Below are positions 1 through 10,554 of a stretch of DNA of 64,000 nucleotides, one piece after another. The first letter of the stretch is position 1, and each line of letters opens with the position of its first letter. The stretch is from Methylomarinum sp. Ch1-1 (lineage in GTDB: Bacteria; Pseudomonadota; Gammaproteobacteria; Methylococcales; Methylomonadaceae). The translations under genes were made by a program, and so were the position numbers. Below the pieces are notes generated by a model, which was given only the letters and a program-made list of their open reading frames with translations, was not told where the DNA came from and made no database searches. The stretch spans positions 3,312,501-3,376,500 of the forward strand of contig NZ_CP157743.1 in the NCBI RefSeq assembly GCF_030717995.2, in the 5' to 3' direction.

Positions 1-1
1 G

Positions 2-34
2 AAACTCAACGAAATCGGCCAATTGACGGCTTGA
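2..34 (+). CDS. arsC: Arsenate reductase C-terminus (partial, cut by window edge)
   Basis: Only the last ten codons are visible; they read [10 protein letters not shown] and then a stop. This matches the usual ending of thioredoxin-coupled, low-molecular-weight-phosphatase-type ArsC proteins. The next gene is an ACR3 arsenite pump starting 20 bp later, as expected in an ars operon that reduces arsenate and exports arsenite. The call rests on a very short peptide plus context. Confidence 0.45.
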   Translation, partial: KLNEIGQLTA

Positions 35-53
35 GAGCCTACGAGGAGAGGTT

Positions 54-1379
<1,326 letters not shown>

Positions 1380-1464
1380 CACCCAATGAAAATGGATTTT
1401 ACAAAATCAAAATCATAACAATCAAAGCGGCGCGCGTTAGCCGCTACGGTCGAGGAGATTAACC

Positions 1465-1611
1465 ATGTTTTCCAAAATTATCGTCGGCACCAGCCTTAGC
1501 GAAACTTCCGGTAAAACCTTGTGTTGCCTGAAAGACCTGCGCCAGGCCGGCGCCAAGGAAGTCATACCATCCCATGCGATTGGTTTTTTCAACACGAAGG
1601 AGAAAAAATGA
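1465..1611 (+). pseudogene. Truncated universal stress protein (UspA-like) fragment
   Basis: An ATG with an AGGAG site (in cgaggagattaacc) opens a 48-codon reading frame starting MFSKIIVGTSLSETSGKT, which is the first beta strand and ATP-binding start of UspA-family proteins (usual length 140-280 residues). After KEVIPSHAIGFF the frame leaves the family and stops, overlapping the ATG of the downstream methyltransferase by two bases. This suggests an old deletion that fused the 5' end of a usp gene to the region in front of the methyltransferase. The remnant may still be translated and couple translation to the next gene. Confidence 0.6.
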
Positions 1612-2450
1612 TTAGTCAAACCGTGACTAACGTCATGCACAGTGATGAGGCAAAAACCAAAGCCGCGATGGCCTACAATGCCGCCGCCGATCATTTCGAC
1701 CATCCGGTCAGTTCGTTTTGGCACCGCTTTGGCCGACGCACTATCGAAAGACTCGATTTACAACCGGGTGAACGCGTACTGGATGTGTGTTCCGGCAGCG
1801 GCGGCTCGGCACTGCCGGCGGCAGTTCGGGTTGGTGCGGACGGCGCCGTGGTGGCGGTCGATCTCGCCGGACGCCTGATCGATCTGGCCAGAGCCAAGGC
1901 CGAAGACCAGCGCCTGAACAACATCGAATTTCGGGTCGACGACATGCTGGCGTTGGGCTATCCCGATCACAGTTTCGATGCGGTTGTTTGCGTATTCGGC
2001 ATTTTCTTCGTGCCGGACATGAGCGAGGCGGTCAGGGAATTATGGCGTATGGTCAAACCGGGTGGTCGGCTGGCTATCACCACCTGGGGGCCGAATTTGT
2101 TCGAGCCGGCCAACGGCGCTTTCTGGGAATCCATTGCCGGCGAATGCCCCGATCTGCATCGAGCCTTCAATCCCTGGGATCGCATCTCGGAACCGGACGG
2201 ATTGAGACAGATGCTGGCCGAAGCCGGTGTACATGAGGTTGACATCCTGGCCGAATCCGGCGCGCATCCATTGAACGGACCGGAAGACTGGTGGAAGATC
2301 GCGATGGGCAGCGGCTATCGGGGTACCTTGGAGCAACTGGATGCGGATACGTTCGAGCGTGTGCGCCAAGGCAATTTGTCCCGCCTTCTTGAACAGCGAG
2401 TGGCGGAGATCGAAACCAACGTCATTTACGCGCTGGCCACTAAAGATTGA
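1608..2450 (+). CDS. Class I SAM-dependent methyltransferase (UbiE/Methyltransf_11 type)
   Basis: Probable cytosolic methyltransferase of 280 residues. SAM-binding motif I, VLDVCSGSGG, lies at about residues 57-66, followed by an acidic loop (VAVDLAGRLIDLAR) and the post-motif FDAVVCVFGIFFVPD, all typical of the Rossmann-like class I fold. ATG 1608 is chosen because an AAGGAG site lies 5 bp upstream; a longer in-frame start at 1521 would overlap the usp fragment. It follows the ars genes, but it lacks the cysteine pattern of ArsM arsenite methylases, so arsenic methylation is not supported. The substrate is unknown. A family related to UbiE/CoQ5 or to small-metabolite methylases is most likely. 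Confidence 0.8.
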   Translation: MISQTVTNVMHSDEAKTKAAMAYNAAADHFDHPVSSFWHRFGRRTIERLDLQPGERVLDVCSGSGGSALPAAVRVGADGAVVAVDLAGRLIDLARAKAEDQRLNNIEFRVDDMLALGYPDHSFDAVVCVFGIFFVPDMSEAVRELWRMVKPGGRLAITTWGPNLFEPANGAFWESIAGECPDLHRAFNPWDRISEPDGLRQMLAEAGVHEVDILAESGAHPLNGPEDWWKIAMGSGYRGTLEQLDADTFERVRQGNLSRLLEQRVAEIETNVIYALATKD

Positions 2451-2509
2451 ACCTATGAATTTGCCGGCAAAAGGCGCCGGTGCATGCTATCCGATAACCA
2501 CAATATTGA

Positions 2510-2820
2510 GGTGTGCTGACGATAGGAAGCGCACCTTGTTTCGATGCGCTTCACGCAGTTCAGCACATCCGAAGGCAAGGCTACATTGGCATGCAACCGT
2601 AGGGTGATTCGCCGCCAGGCAATGCGCCTGGATACCACAATGACCAATTTTGCCTCCGGTGGCGGTTTTTGGCGGCTTGCTTCGCGAAGCCGCCCTACCG
2701 GTGCGGGTAGGGTGTGCTGACGCGAGGAAGCGCACCGGTTTTGATGCGCTTCACGGTGTTCGACACATCCGAAGACAAGACGGTGCTTTGCGTAGGAGCG
2801 CCGCCCTCGGCGCGAAAAGC
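2510..2820 (+). repeat. Composite palindromic repeat (REP1 module pair), copy 1
   Basis: Two REP1 hairpin modules (2510-2570 and 2711-2770) share GGTGTGCTGACG at one end and TTCAGCACATCC at the other, with a second internal inverted pair GAAGCGCA/TGCGCTTC. Between them are CTACATTGGCATGCAAC and a GC-rich palindrome with GGCTTGCTTCGCGAAGCC. The same order recurs at about 39212-39500, with partial copies at 17929 and 51925. A short GAGCGCCGCCCTCGGCGCG hairpin closes the unit. Confidence 0.8.
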
Positions 2821-2876
2821 AAAAGGTTTTATTCAACTTTGCATTGAATGATTCGGCAGTCTAAGTTTACTATTGC

Positions 2877-3163
2877 GTAATTATTCAGCATATTTTTATC
2901 AGCGAGAGTCGATTATTGATTTATCGCAGCAATTCCCACTTTGGCGTTCAAAAAGGGCATGGGGTGTGTTTGGCGAGGATGTCGGCAGCAAGGATGCGGC
3001 CGTCAAGCCCCCAGGGATGGGTTTACGGCGCTCCTCGACAGACACACCCCATGCCCTAAACCCCGCAAAAATACTCAAACTGGGAATTGCTGGATTTATC
3101 GGGCTGTCTGCAACAGGCGGATTTTCGCTCTGACCGCCAAGGAAGGCGGAACTGAATAGTTAC
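2877..3163 (+). mobile_element. MITE-C copy 1, interrupted by MITE-A
   Basis: The ends are GTAATTATTCAG and CTGAATAGTTAC, flanked by the 8-bp direct repeat ACTATTGC (2869-2876 and 3164-3171). The interior matches the uninterrupted copy at 43063-43220 (TTATTGATTTATCGGGCTGT), but here MITE-A is inserted with duplication of GATTTATCG. The GTAA end and 8-bp duplication are the hallmarks of IS66-family elements; no transposase is encoded. Confidence 0.85.
2927..3092 (+). mobile_element. MITE-A copy 1 (166 bp, no MITE-B)
   Basis: The terminal inverted repeats are CAGCAATTCCCACTTTG and its near complement. It is flanked by the 9-bp direct repeat GATTTATCG (2918-2926 and 3093-3101). The unfilled target is preserved at about 43107 inside another MITE-C, giving a filled/empty pair. 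Other copies are at 23300, 26762 and 46305. Confidence 0.88.
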
Positions 3164-3192
3164 ACTATTGCTTACATATCCCATTGTTTTGG

Positions 3193-4353
3193 ATGACAAC
3201 CGTGCCCAGCCGCTACCGCAGAAACAAACAACCTCTCAGGCTAGTCATTATCGGCGGCGGCTATGCCGGCTTATCGGCATTGATCACGCTGAGACACCGC
3301 GCCCCTGATGCCGAAATTACCCTGATCGACCCTCGCCCCTGTCATCTGCTGGTCACCCGTCTGCATGAAACGGTGCGCAAGCCGCTGCAGGACATCCAGA
3401 TCCCCTTCCAAACATTGGCCCGGCGTTTCAATTTTGTTCATATCCAACAAGCGATCCCCTTCGATGAGGCGCAACTGCAAACTTGGAAGGCGAAAAAAAG
3501 CATCCGACTCGGTGAGCAATCGTTAGCGTTCGATTATCTGTTGATGGCGGTCGGCACCCAGCCTGATTCAACTTCTTCTGCAGACGGCGTTTTTGATCTC
3601 GATAGCTTGAGCCGGCATAGCCTGAACACCGAGATCGATAGTCTGCTCGCCGCTCCCGGCAAGCTGAAAAAACATTTCAATGTCATCGGCGCCGGGCCTT
3701 CCGGCATCCAGTTTTGTTTCGAACTGGCTCACCGGCTTGCCAACAGTGGCGCCGATTATCAAATCAACCTGATAGACGGCCATGATACGCTGCTGCCTCT
3801 TTTCCCGGCAGCCGTCGGACGCTATGTTCAAAAACGTCTGGATCAACGAGGCATACGCTTGTTGACCGGTCAATTTTATCGAGGCTTGGACGATCAAACG
3901 TTGCTGTTCGAGCATGCCCACAGCGGCGAACAATCCTCCCTGCCCTCGGACCTGACCTTATTACTGCTCGGAAAAAAACCACGGCTATGCTTACACGCCA
4001 ACAGTTCCGGTCAAATTTTGCTCGGTAACCAAGTTCTAAGCCATCTGTTTACCGCCGGTGACTGTTCGCATTATGATGAGCTGGGTTCGAACCTGCTGAC
4101 TTCGCAAGCGGCGATCCGTAAGGGCAAGGCGGCCGCCAACAACATTTTACTCAACGCGGGGGCCCTGCGTTTCTGCCTGCCCTATATGCATCAGGAACTC
4201 GGCTATCTATTGAGTCTGGGCCCCGATGACGCGGTCGGCTGGGTCGTCAGCAAAAACAATATCATCAGTGGCCTGCCGGCCTATTTGGCCAAACAAGCCA
4301 CCGAAACGCAATACGACCTATTCTTGTCGGGTATCGACAGTTATCTGCTTTAA
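3193..4353 (+). CDS. FAD-dependent NAD(P)H oxidoreductase (NDH-2-like)
   Basis: A 386-residue two-dinucleotide-binding-domain flavoprotein. The N-terminal FAD site is VIIGGGYAG (about 18-26), the central NAD(P)H site is GAGPSGIQ (about 166-173), and the C-terminal FAD ribityl contact is FTAGDCS (about 286-292). This is the architecture of type II NADH dehydrogenases, which pass electrons from NADH to quinone at the membrane without pumping protons. No transmembrane helix is evident; NDH-2 enzymes bind through a C-terminal amphipathic region. ATG 3193 is preferred; an in-frame TTG at 3184 adds three residues. The gene begins 30 bp from the end of a MITE-C, so its promoter probably lies in or was changed by that element. 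Quinone as acceptor is inferred. Confidence 0.75.
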   Translation: MTTVPSRYRRNKQPLRLVIIGGGYAGLSALITLRHRAPDAEITLIDPRPCHLLVTRLHETVRKPLQDIQIPFQTLARRFNFVHIQQAIPFDEAQLQTWKAKKSIRLGEQSLAFDYLLMAVGTQPDSTSSADGVFDLDSLSRHSLNTEIDSLLAAPGKLKKHFNVIGAGPSGIQFCFELAHRLANSGADYQINLIDGHDTLLPLFPAAVGRYVQKRLDQRGIRLLTGQFYRGLDDQTLLFEHAHSGEQSSLPSDLTLLLLGKKPRLCLHANSSGQILLGNQVLSHLFTAGDCSHYDELGSNLLTSQAAIRKGKAAANNILLNAGALRFCLPYMHQELGYLLSLGPDDAVGWVVSKNNIISGLPAYLAKQATETQYDLFLSGIDSYLL

Positions 4354-4562
4354 CCCGGACATTTGGTAACGATGGCCATGAATAGCGTTATTTTCGCTGT
4401 TTAAACCATCAAAAAGGTCGTGGATATCTTTAATATACAAGGTCACTTTGCCGCACTAGCGGTCACCTGATACTTCAAAGTCAAGGAACACTATCGACCC
4501 TTATAGCCGACGGCCAAACAAACACAAAACGAATTATCCAGGCAAATAGTATAATTGCGCTG

Positions 4563-7500
4563 ATGAACAATCCGGTCAATGACGCCCCTAGCCCGATCCT
4601 GCAAGGCTTTCACCCGATCGTCGCCGATTGGTTCGTGCGCCAGTTTGAACGACCTTCCGAAGTCCAGGAACAAGCCTGGCCAGCAATACAGGCCGGCCAG
4701 TCGACGCTGATCGCCGCGCCGACCGGCTCCGGCAAGACGCTGGCGGCATTTCTGGCCGTTATCGACCAGTTGATAAAACAAGGGCTGGAAAACCCGCTGG
4801 CCGATGAAACGTATGTGCTCTATATCTCGCCCTTGAAGGCGCTTTCCAACGATATCCGTAAGAACCTGGAGCAACCCTTGACCGGCATAGACACCGCGCT
4901 GCTAGAGGCCGCTCTTCCAGGGGTGCTGATCCGCGCACAAACCCGCACCGGCGACACCACCCAGGCCGAACGGACGGCGATGAGAAAATCCCCCCCGCAT
5001 ATCCTGGTGACGACTCCCGAATCGCTTTATATATTGTTAACCTCGGAATCCGGTCGCGAGATGCTGAAAACGGTGCGTAGCGTCATTGTCGACGAGATAC
5101 ACGCGTTGGCCGGCAACAAACGCGGCGCCCACTTATTGCTGTCGCTCGAACGCCTGAATGCGATCACCGCACAAGAACCTGTGCGCATCGGCCTGTCGGC
5201 GACACAAAAACCCTTGGACGAAATCGCCCATTATCTGAACGGCGACCGCCCCATCCCCTGTACGATCATAGACACCGGCCATGTGCGCCGACGCGATCTG
5301 CAAATCGAAGTGCCGCGCTCGCCGCTGGAGGCAGTCATGGCCAACGAAGTCTGGAGCGAAATCTATGACAGCCTGGAACAACTGATCATCGAACACAAGA
5401 CCACGTTGATCTTCGTCAACACCCGACGCCAGGCCGAAAGAATCGCCGCCGCGCTGGCGGAACGGCTGGGCGAGACGGCGGTGACCTCGCACCATGGCAG
5501 CCTGGCCAAGGAACACCGGCTGGCCGCCGAACAACGATTGAAACAGGGCGAACTGCAGGCGCTGGTCGCCACCGCCTCGCTGGAGCTGGGCATCGACATT
5601 GGCGATATCGACCTGGTCTGCCAGCTCGGTTCGCCGCACAGTATCGCCGCGTTCCTGCAACGGGTCGGCCGTTCCGGCCACCGTCTCGGCGCGCTGCCCA
5701 AAGGCCGACTGTACCCGCTGTCCCGCGACGATTTGCTCGAATGCAGCGCACTGTTGGCCGCTGTCGCTAAGGACCTGCTGGACAAAATCGAAATTCCGCA
5801 ACATCCGCTGGACGTGCTGGCGCAGCAGATCGTCGCCGAAGTATCCTGCCGTGAATGGAGCGAACGAGAACTGTTCCAGCGTTTCCAGCGCGCATGGCCC
5901 TACCGGCAGCTAAGCGAGCGGCAATTCCAGGCTGTCGTCAAGATGCTTGCCGACGGCTATCACACCCGCCGAGGCCGGCGCGGCGCCTATCTGCACCGCG
6001 ACCTCGTGCACGGCATGCTCAGGCCGCGCAAAGGCGCGCGACTGACCGCGCTGCTGAACGGCGGCGCGATTCCCGACCAGTTCGATTACGACGTCATCCT
6101 GCAGCCGGAAGGCCTGTTCGTCGGCACGCTGAACGAAGATTTCGCCTTCGAGAGCCTGCCCGGAGATATCTTCCAGCTCGGCAATAATTCCTATCGCATG
6201 CTGAAGATCGAACAGGGCAAGGTCCATGTCGAGGACGCCCACGGCCAGCCGCCGAACATTCCGTTCTGGTTCGGCGAAGCGCCGGGGCGCAGCAATGAAT
6301 TGTCGCAGGCCGTCTCCGAGCTGTCGGAAAAAATGGATCGTCTACTGGAGCAAGGCGGCGATGCCGCTTTGACTTATCTTCGCACCGAACTCGACCTGCC
6401 CGAAGCCGCGGCCCGGCAGTTGTTCGATTATCTGGCGATGGCCAAGGCCGCATTGTCGGCGCTGCCTTCGTTTCATGCGATCGTCTTCGAGCGCTTTTTC
6501 GACGAAACCGGCGACATGCATTTCGTCGTCCATTCGCCCTACGGCTCTCGCATCAACCGAGCCTGGGGCTTGGCGCTGCGTAAGCGCTTTTGTCGCCGCT
6601 TCAATTTCGAACTGCAAGCCGCCGCCGGCGAAGACAACATCGTGCTGTCGCTGGGCCCGACCCACAGCTTTCCGCTGGAGGAACCGGCCGGCTATCTGAA
6701 GGCGGCCAGTGTCGAAGGCGTGTTGAAACAAGCCCTGTTGGCCGCGCCGATGTTCCCGACCCGTTGGCGCTGGGTCGCCAATACCGCGTTGGCGGTGCCG
6801 AGAAACCGGGCAGGCAAGAAGGTGCCGGCGCCGTTCCAGCGCAATGACGCCGAAGATCTGGTTTCGGTGATTTTTCCCGACCAGCTGGCCTGTTTCGAGA
6901 ACATCGCCGGCGAACGCGAAATTCCCGACCATCCGCTGGTCAACCAGACTCTGTGGGACTGCCTGCATGAACTAATGGACATCGACGGCCTGAAGCGATT
7001 GCTGGCTGGCATCGAACGGGGCGAAATCCGCATCGTCGCCCGCGATTTAACCAGCCCTTCGCCGCTGGCACAGGAAATCGTCAACGCCCGTCCCTACGCC
7101 TTCCTCGACGACGCCCCGGCCGAGGAGCGCAGAACCTTGGCGGTACAACAGCGCCGCTTTGCCACGCCCCAGGAAGCCGGCGATATCGGCCGCCTGAATC
7201 CCGAAGCGATCGCCCGCGTCCGCGCCGAGGCCTGGCCCGAGGCGCACACCGAGGACGAACTGCATGATGCGCTGGTCGTGCTGGGATTCATCACCGAGGC
7301 GGAAGGCGAACGCGCCCCGCTATCATCGCTACACGAACGCATCGCCCACGGCTGGCCGGCCTTGATGGAAAATCTGCAGCAGAGCGGACGGGCGACGGTA
7401 TTGTCAGCGGCCGGACAGCGCCTATGGGTCGCCGCCGAGCGCCTGCATGAACTGCGAGCGCTATTTCTGGAGGCAAGCATCGTTCCTTCTATCCCGCTGT

Positions 7501-8870
7501 TGACCGACAATGAGGACATCACAGCGGAAGCGGCGATAGAGGAACTGATCCGCAGCCGCATGGAAGGCCTGGGACCGGTCACCGCCGCTGAGTTAGCCGA
7601 GCCGCTGCAGCTGTCGGCTGGGCAAGTGGAACATGCGCTGCAAGTCCTGCAGCAGCAAGGCGTCGTAATCCAGGGTAAATTCACCTCCAATCCTCCGGCG
7701 ACGGAGTGGTGCGAACGCGGTTTGTTAGCTCGAATCCACCGCTATACCTTGAAACAACTGCGCAGCGAAATAGAGCCGGTGTCGCCCTCCGATTTCATGC
7801 GCTTTCTGTTCCGTTGGCACCATTTCGACGAGCCGGGCCAAGGCGAGGAAGCGCTGGCTAAAGTCTTGCAGCAACTGGAAGGCTACAACCTTCCCGCGGC
7901 CAGCTGGGAGGCCGACATACTGCCAAAACGCCTGAAACCCTATTTCGCCTCCGATCTCGACCAATTATGCAACTCCGGCCGCTTTCTCTGGTTACGGCTG
8001 AAACAGGCGAGCGGCAAAAGCCCTAAGGCGGCCGGTAAAACCACAGCGATCGCGCTGGTTTCGCGTGAACATCTGAGCCACTGGCGCAGATATGCGCCGC
8101 TGCCGGACAAGAATACATTGGAGCTGTCTAGCCAGGCGGAAAAAGTCCACGCCGCATTGAAGGAATGGGGCGCCAGTTTCTTTCAGGAGTTGCAGGACGA
8201 AACCGGCCTGCTTAAAACACAGCTGGAAGAGGCGCTGGCGCAATTGGTCGCCGCCGGATTGATCACGTCCGACAGTTTTCAAGGCCTGCGCACACTGATC
8301 TTGCCGCAAAAAATTTTGCAGCGACGCAACAAACGCTACCGGCTGCAGGACCCGCTGGCGAGCGCGGGGCGTTGGTCGCTGCTGCGCCCGGCCAGAAACG
8401 CTGAGACAGACAACTATGGCCCGATCGAACATATCGCCCGCACGTTGCTGAAACGATACGGCGTCGTGTTCCGCAAGCTGCTGGACAAGGAAGAAGGCCT
8501 GCCGAGCTGGCGGGAACTATTGTATATCTACCGCCGCCTGGAAGCGCGCGGCGAAATCCGCGGTGGCCGCTTCGTTCAGGGCTTCGCCGGCGAACAGTTC
8601 GCGCTGCCGGAGGCGCTGGGCGCCCTCAGGGAAGTCCGCAAACTGGAAAAAGGAGGACAACTGGTCTCTATCAGCGCCGCCGATCCGCTGAACCTGACCG
8701 GCATCATCACGCAAGGTGAACGCGTCGGCATCCAGTCGAGCCACCGCTTGCTATTCGAAGACGGCATACCGATCGTCTGGGGTAGCGCCAATAAAATCCA
8801 TTACCTGCGCTCATTCAACGAACAAGAGCAATGGCGATATAAGCAGGCACTGATCGGAATCGGCAGTTGA
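4563..8870 (+). CDS. lhr: Lhr-type large ATP-dependent DNA/RNA helicase
   Basis: A superfamily 2 helicase of 1435 residues, close to the length of Escherichia coli Lhr (1538). The helicase core is N-terminal: Walker A PTGSGKT at about 53-59, DEIH at 177-180, LSAT (motif III), and QRVGRSGH (motif VI). It is followed by the winged-helix and Lhr-core domains, then a long C-terminal extension with further winged-helix-like segments, as in full-length bacterial Lhr. Lhr translocates 3'-5' on single-stranded DNA and is linked to DNA repair. The gene stands alone, with about 200 bp of noncoding sequence before it and no overlapping neighbour. Its GC-rich codon use agrees with the housekeeping genes in the window. 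Confidence 0.93.
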   Translation: MNNPVNDAPSPILQGFHPIVADWFVRQFERPSEVQEQAWPAIQAGQSTLIAAPTGSGKTLAAFLAVIDQLIKQGLENPLADETYVLYISPLKALSNDIRKNLEQPLTGIDTALLEAALPGVLIRAQTRTGDTTQAERTAMRKSPPHILVTTPESLYILLTSESGREMLKTVRSVIVDEIHALAGNKRGAHLLLSLERLNAITAQEPVRIGLSATQKPLDEIAHYLNGDRPIPCTIIDTGHVRRRDLQIEVPRSPLEAVMANEVWSEIYDSLEQLIIEHKTTLIFVNTRRQAERIAAALAERLGETAVTSHHGSLAKEHRLAAEQRLKQGELQALVATASLELGIDIGDIDLVCQLGSPHSIAAFLQRVGRSGHRLGALPKGRLYPLSRDDLLECSALLAAVAKDLLDKIEIPQHPLDVLAQQIVAEVSCREWSERELFQRFQRAWPYRQLSERQFQAVVKMLADGYHTRRGRRGAYLHRDLVHGMLRPRKGARLTALLNGGAIPDQFDYDVILQPEGLFVGTLNEDFAFESLPGDIFQLGNNSYRMLKIEQGKVHVEDAHGQPPNIPFWFGEAPGRSNELSQAVSELSEKMDRLLEQGGDAALTYLRTELDLPEAAARQLFDYLAMAKAALSALPSFHAIVFERFFDETGDMHFVVHSPYGSRINRAWGLALRKRFCRRFNFELQAAAGEDNIVLSLGPTHSFPLEEPAGYLKAASVEGVLKQALLAAPMFPTRWRWVANTALAVPRNRAGKKVPAPFQRNDAEDLVSVIFPDQLACFENIAGEREIPDHPLVNQTLWDCLHELMDIDGLKRLLAGIERGEIRIVARDLTSPSPLAQEIVNARPYAFLDDAPAEERRTLAVQQRRFATPQEAGDIGRLNPEAIARVRAEAWPEAHTEDELHDALVVLGFITEAEGERAPLSSLHERIAHGWPALMENLQQSGRATVLSAAGQRLWVAAERLHELRALFLEASIVPSIPLLTDNEDITAEAAIEELIRSRMEGLGPVTAAELAEPLQLSAGQVEHALQVLQQQGVVIQGKFTSNPPATEWCERGLLARIHRYTLKQLRSEIEPVSPSDFMRFLFRWHHFDEPGQGEEALAKVLQQLEGYNLPAASWEADILPKRLKPYFASDLDQLCNSGRFLWLRLKQASGKSPKAAGKTTAIALVSREHLSHWRRYAPLPDKNTLELSSQAEKVHAALKEWGASFFQELQDETGLLKTQLEEALAQLVAAGLITSDSFQGLRTLILPQKILQRRNKRYRLQDPLASAGRWSLLRPARNAETDNYGPIEHIARTLLKRYGVVFRKLLDKEEGLPSWRELLYIYRRLEARGEIRGGRFVQGFAGEQFALPEALGALREVRKLEKGGQLVSISAADPLNLTGIITQGERVGIQSSHRLLFEDGIPIVWGSANKIHYLRSFNEQEQWRYKQALIGIGS

Positions 8871-9125
8871 AAACTGCCCCAATCAGCTGTAATCAATTTA
8901 GAGTCTATCAAGGCTATGTTTACTATTAGCCAAGCCATTGCCGGTAAGCCCTGGCCCGGCACACCTTCGCCATGGCGAATCACTCTTAATGGTAGAATCT
9001 TATTTACCTTTACCCTATAAACGACCGATTAAATGCTGTACGATGGTCAGTGGAAAGCATGAGCTTTTCAAATCCTTACATTTATTATCGGGGTGCTAAT
9101 CCGATAATCATATCCTTGGAGTATT

Positions 9126-9458
9126 ATGAATTTCATCAAAAAAACAACGCTCACCTTCTTTATGTTAATTTCTATGGCCGCAAGCAGCTTAGCTTTCGCC
9201 GAAGCTTCGGCAAGCGTCAATGAAACGATAGGCCATATCGAAAAAGCCCTAGCGAAAATCGAAAAAAGCGATTTCGCCGGCGCTTATTTACATATCAAAG
9301 CGGCGCGCGCCTCTTCAAAGCAAATTGAAGGCAATGAAGACATTGTGAAAAAAGCCAATAACAAGGTTATTCAAGGACAAATTCAATCTAAAAAAGGCAA
9401 GGTCGAAACTTCTACCGCCGCATTAAACGAAAGCCTGGAACTTTACAGATCGTTATAA
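9126..9458 (+). CDS. Small secreted helical protein, SmbP-like
   Basis: A 110-residue protein with a clear signal peptide (basic start MNFIKK, hydrophobic core, probable cleavage after SLAFAEA). The mature part is predicted to be all helix, rich in Lys, Ala and Glu, with repeated spacing (VNETIGHIEKALAKIEKSD then YLHIKAARASSKQ). This resembles periplasmic small metal-binding proteins of the SmbP type in layout, but it has few histidines, so metal binding is doubtful. An AT-rich upstream region and TTGGAG before the ATG support expression. It has no operon partner. Function not recognised beyond this. Confidence 0.6.
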   Translation: MNFIKKTTLTFFMLISMAASSLAFAEASASVNETIGHIEKALAKIEKSDFAGAYLHIKAARASSKQIEGNEDIVKKANNKVIQGQIQSKKGKVETSTAALNESLELYRSL

Positions 9459-9555
9459 ACGAAATGATTCTCAGGCAAGGCGAACCATCTTCGCCCGCCA
9501 CGACTATCCTTTAGCCTAATCAAGCATGAATAAGCTTTGATAAAGGCTGCAATAG

Positions 9556-9589
9556 CCGCGAACCGTCCCACTCACTGGACGGTTCGCGG
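9556..9589. terminator. Perfect 13-bp inverted repeat with 8-nt loop
   Basis: CCGCGAACCGTCC, loop CACTCACT, GGACGGTTCGCGG. It lies about 100 bp after the small secreted protein gene. No U-run follows, so it may be a Rho-independent-like or mRNA-stabilising hairpin, or a REP-like palindrome. A second, weaker hairpin (CCAGTCA/TGACTGG, 9614-9636) follows. The rest of the 9459-9835 gap shows no recognisable gene. Confidence 0.5.
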
Positions 9590-9835
9590 ACTCCTTGACC
9601 ACCTATCCCCCAACCAGTCAATGTTGACATGACTGGAAACCGCCTTCTCAGCATTCCATTGGCAACCGACCGTTGCATTCTTAAGTAAAACCGGATCATA
9701 CTTCTACACGATGGAATGACGCCAGCGAACCACTTGCTGAGCACGCCGCGGCTGCAGCGAGCTTTTTAAAGCTATTTTGCCGATTCTCCCGGCAGCGCCA
9801 TTGGCCATTGACTGTTTAGATCATGAGCGACAAAA

Positions 9836-10468
9836 ATGCGAAGATATTACTGTATCTCTGGTTTTATAGCGCTGTTAGTCTTTATGACCGGCTGCATGAC
9901 TTTTTCTGGCGACAAACTTGCCGAGCTAGAACCGATCAAACCTTTGCTGTCACCAATCATTGAAACCACGGTCAGCCCGGAATATCAATACGACATCGAT
10001 GTGATGCAGGTGGTCACCCGCAATAAAGATGGCCGTATGGTCAACGACAGGGTGATCAAGATGTTATGGCAAGACAAAGGCTATATTTCCGATTCCAATT
10101 ATGTCGAACTCGGAAACTTCACCGGCAACGCCGATTACAACTTGACCTTGTCCGGACGTCACAGCGTTGATTCCAGCACTGCGATGCAAATCATCAGCGG
10201 CCTCACGCTGATGCTGATCCCCTATACCGTCGATCAAGAATACGATTTGATTTACACGCTGGAAAATGTCAAAACGGGTCGAACCTATACGGCGAAAGCC
10301 TATGAAACGGAAGCGATGGTAGGTTGGCTGCTGTTTTTTCCGGCCTTACCGTTTTCAATGCTGGGCAGCATGCATGCCATCGAGCATTTATCGGAACATA
10401 TCTATCAGGACTTCGTCCGTCAAGGCGCGTTTGCGCCGGACTCCGGCAGCGAAAACAACAGTCATTAG
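9836..10468 (+). CDS. Putative outer-membrane lipoprotein of unknown function
   Basis: A 210-residue protein starting MRRYY, with a hydrophobic segment ending in the lipobox FMTGC, so Cys20 would be lipidated. The residue after Cys is Met, not Asp, which favours sorting to the outer membrane. The middle part (about 45-110) looks beta-rich, and a hydrophobic patch at about 155-175 (GWLLFFPALPFSMLG) could be membrane-associated. I do not recognise the family. It is convergent with the BCCT transporter gene, whose stop lies 86 bp beyond its own. The lipoprotein call is firm from the signal; nothing supports a specific role. Confidence 0.65.
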   Translation: MRRYYCISGFIALLVFMTGCMTFSGDKLAELEPIKPLLSPIIETTVSPEYQYDIDVMQVVTRNKDGRMVNDRVIKMLWQDKGYISDSNYVELGNFTGNADYNLTLSGRHSVDSSTAMQIISGLTLMLIPYTVDQEYDLIYTLENVKTGRTYTAKAYETEAMVGWLLFFPALPFSMLGSMHAIEHLSEHIYQDFVRQGAFAPDSGSENNSH

Positions 10469-10554
10469 CATTTTCGACCAGGAGCACCGCGTCAGCTCGC
10501 CCCCACCATCAAGCGCTTATAAAGATGGGAGCCGCATTGCTCTACATCGAATCC

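Noticed and set aside
1608-2450. Arsenite methyltransferase (ArsM)
   Set aside because: The cysteines conserved in ArsM for As(III) binding are absent; only one Cys occurs in motif I and few elsewhere.
5133-5804. Long open frame on the minus strand inside lhr
   Set aside because: It is antisense to a fully conserved helicase and its composition (Gln/Arg/Ala-rich) is typical of GC-rich reverse-strand shadows.
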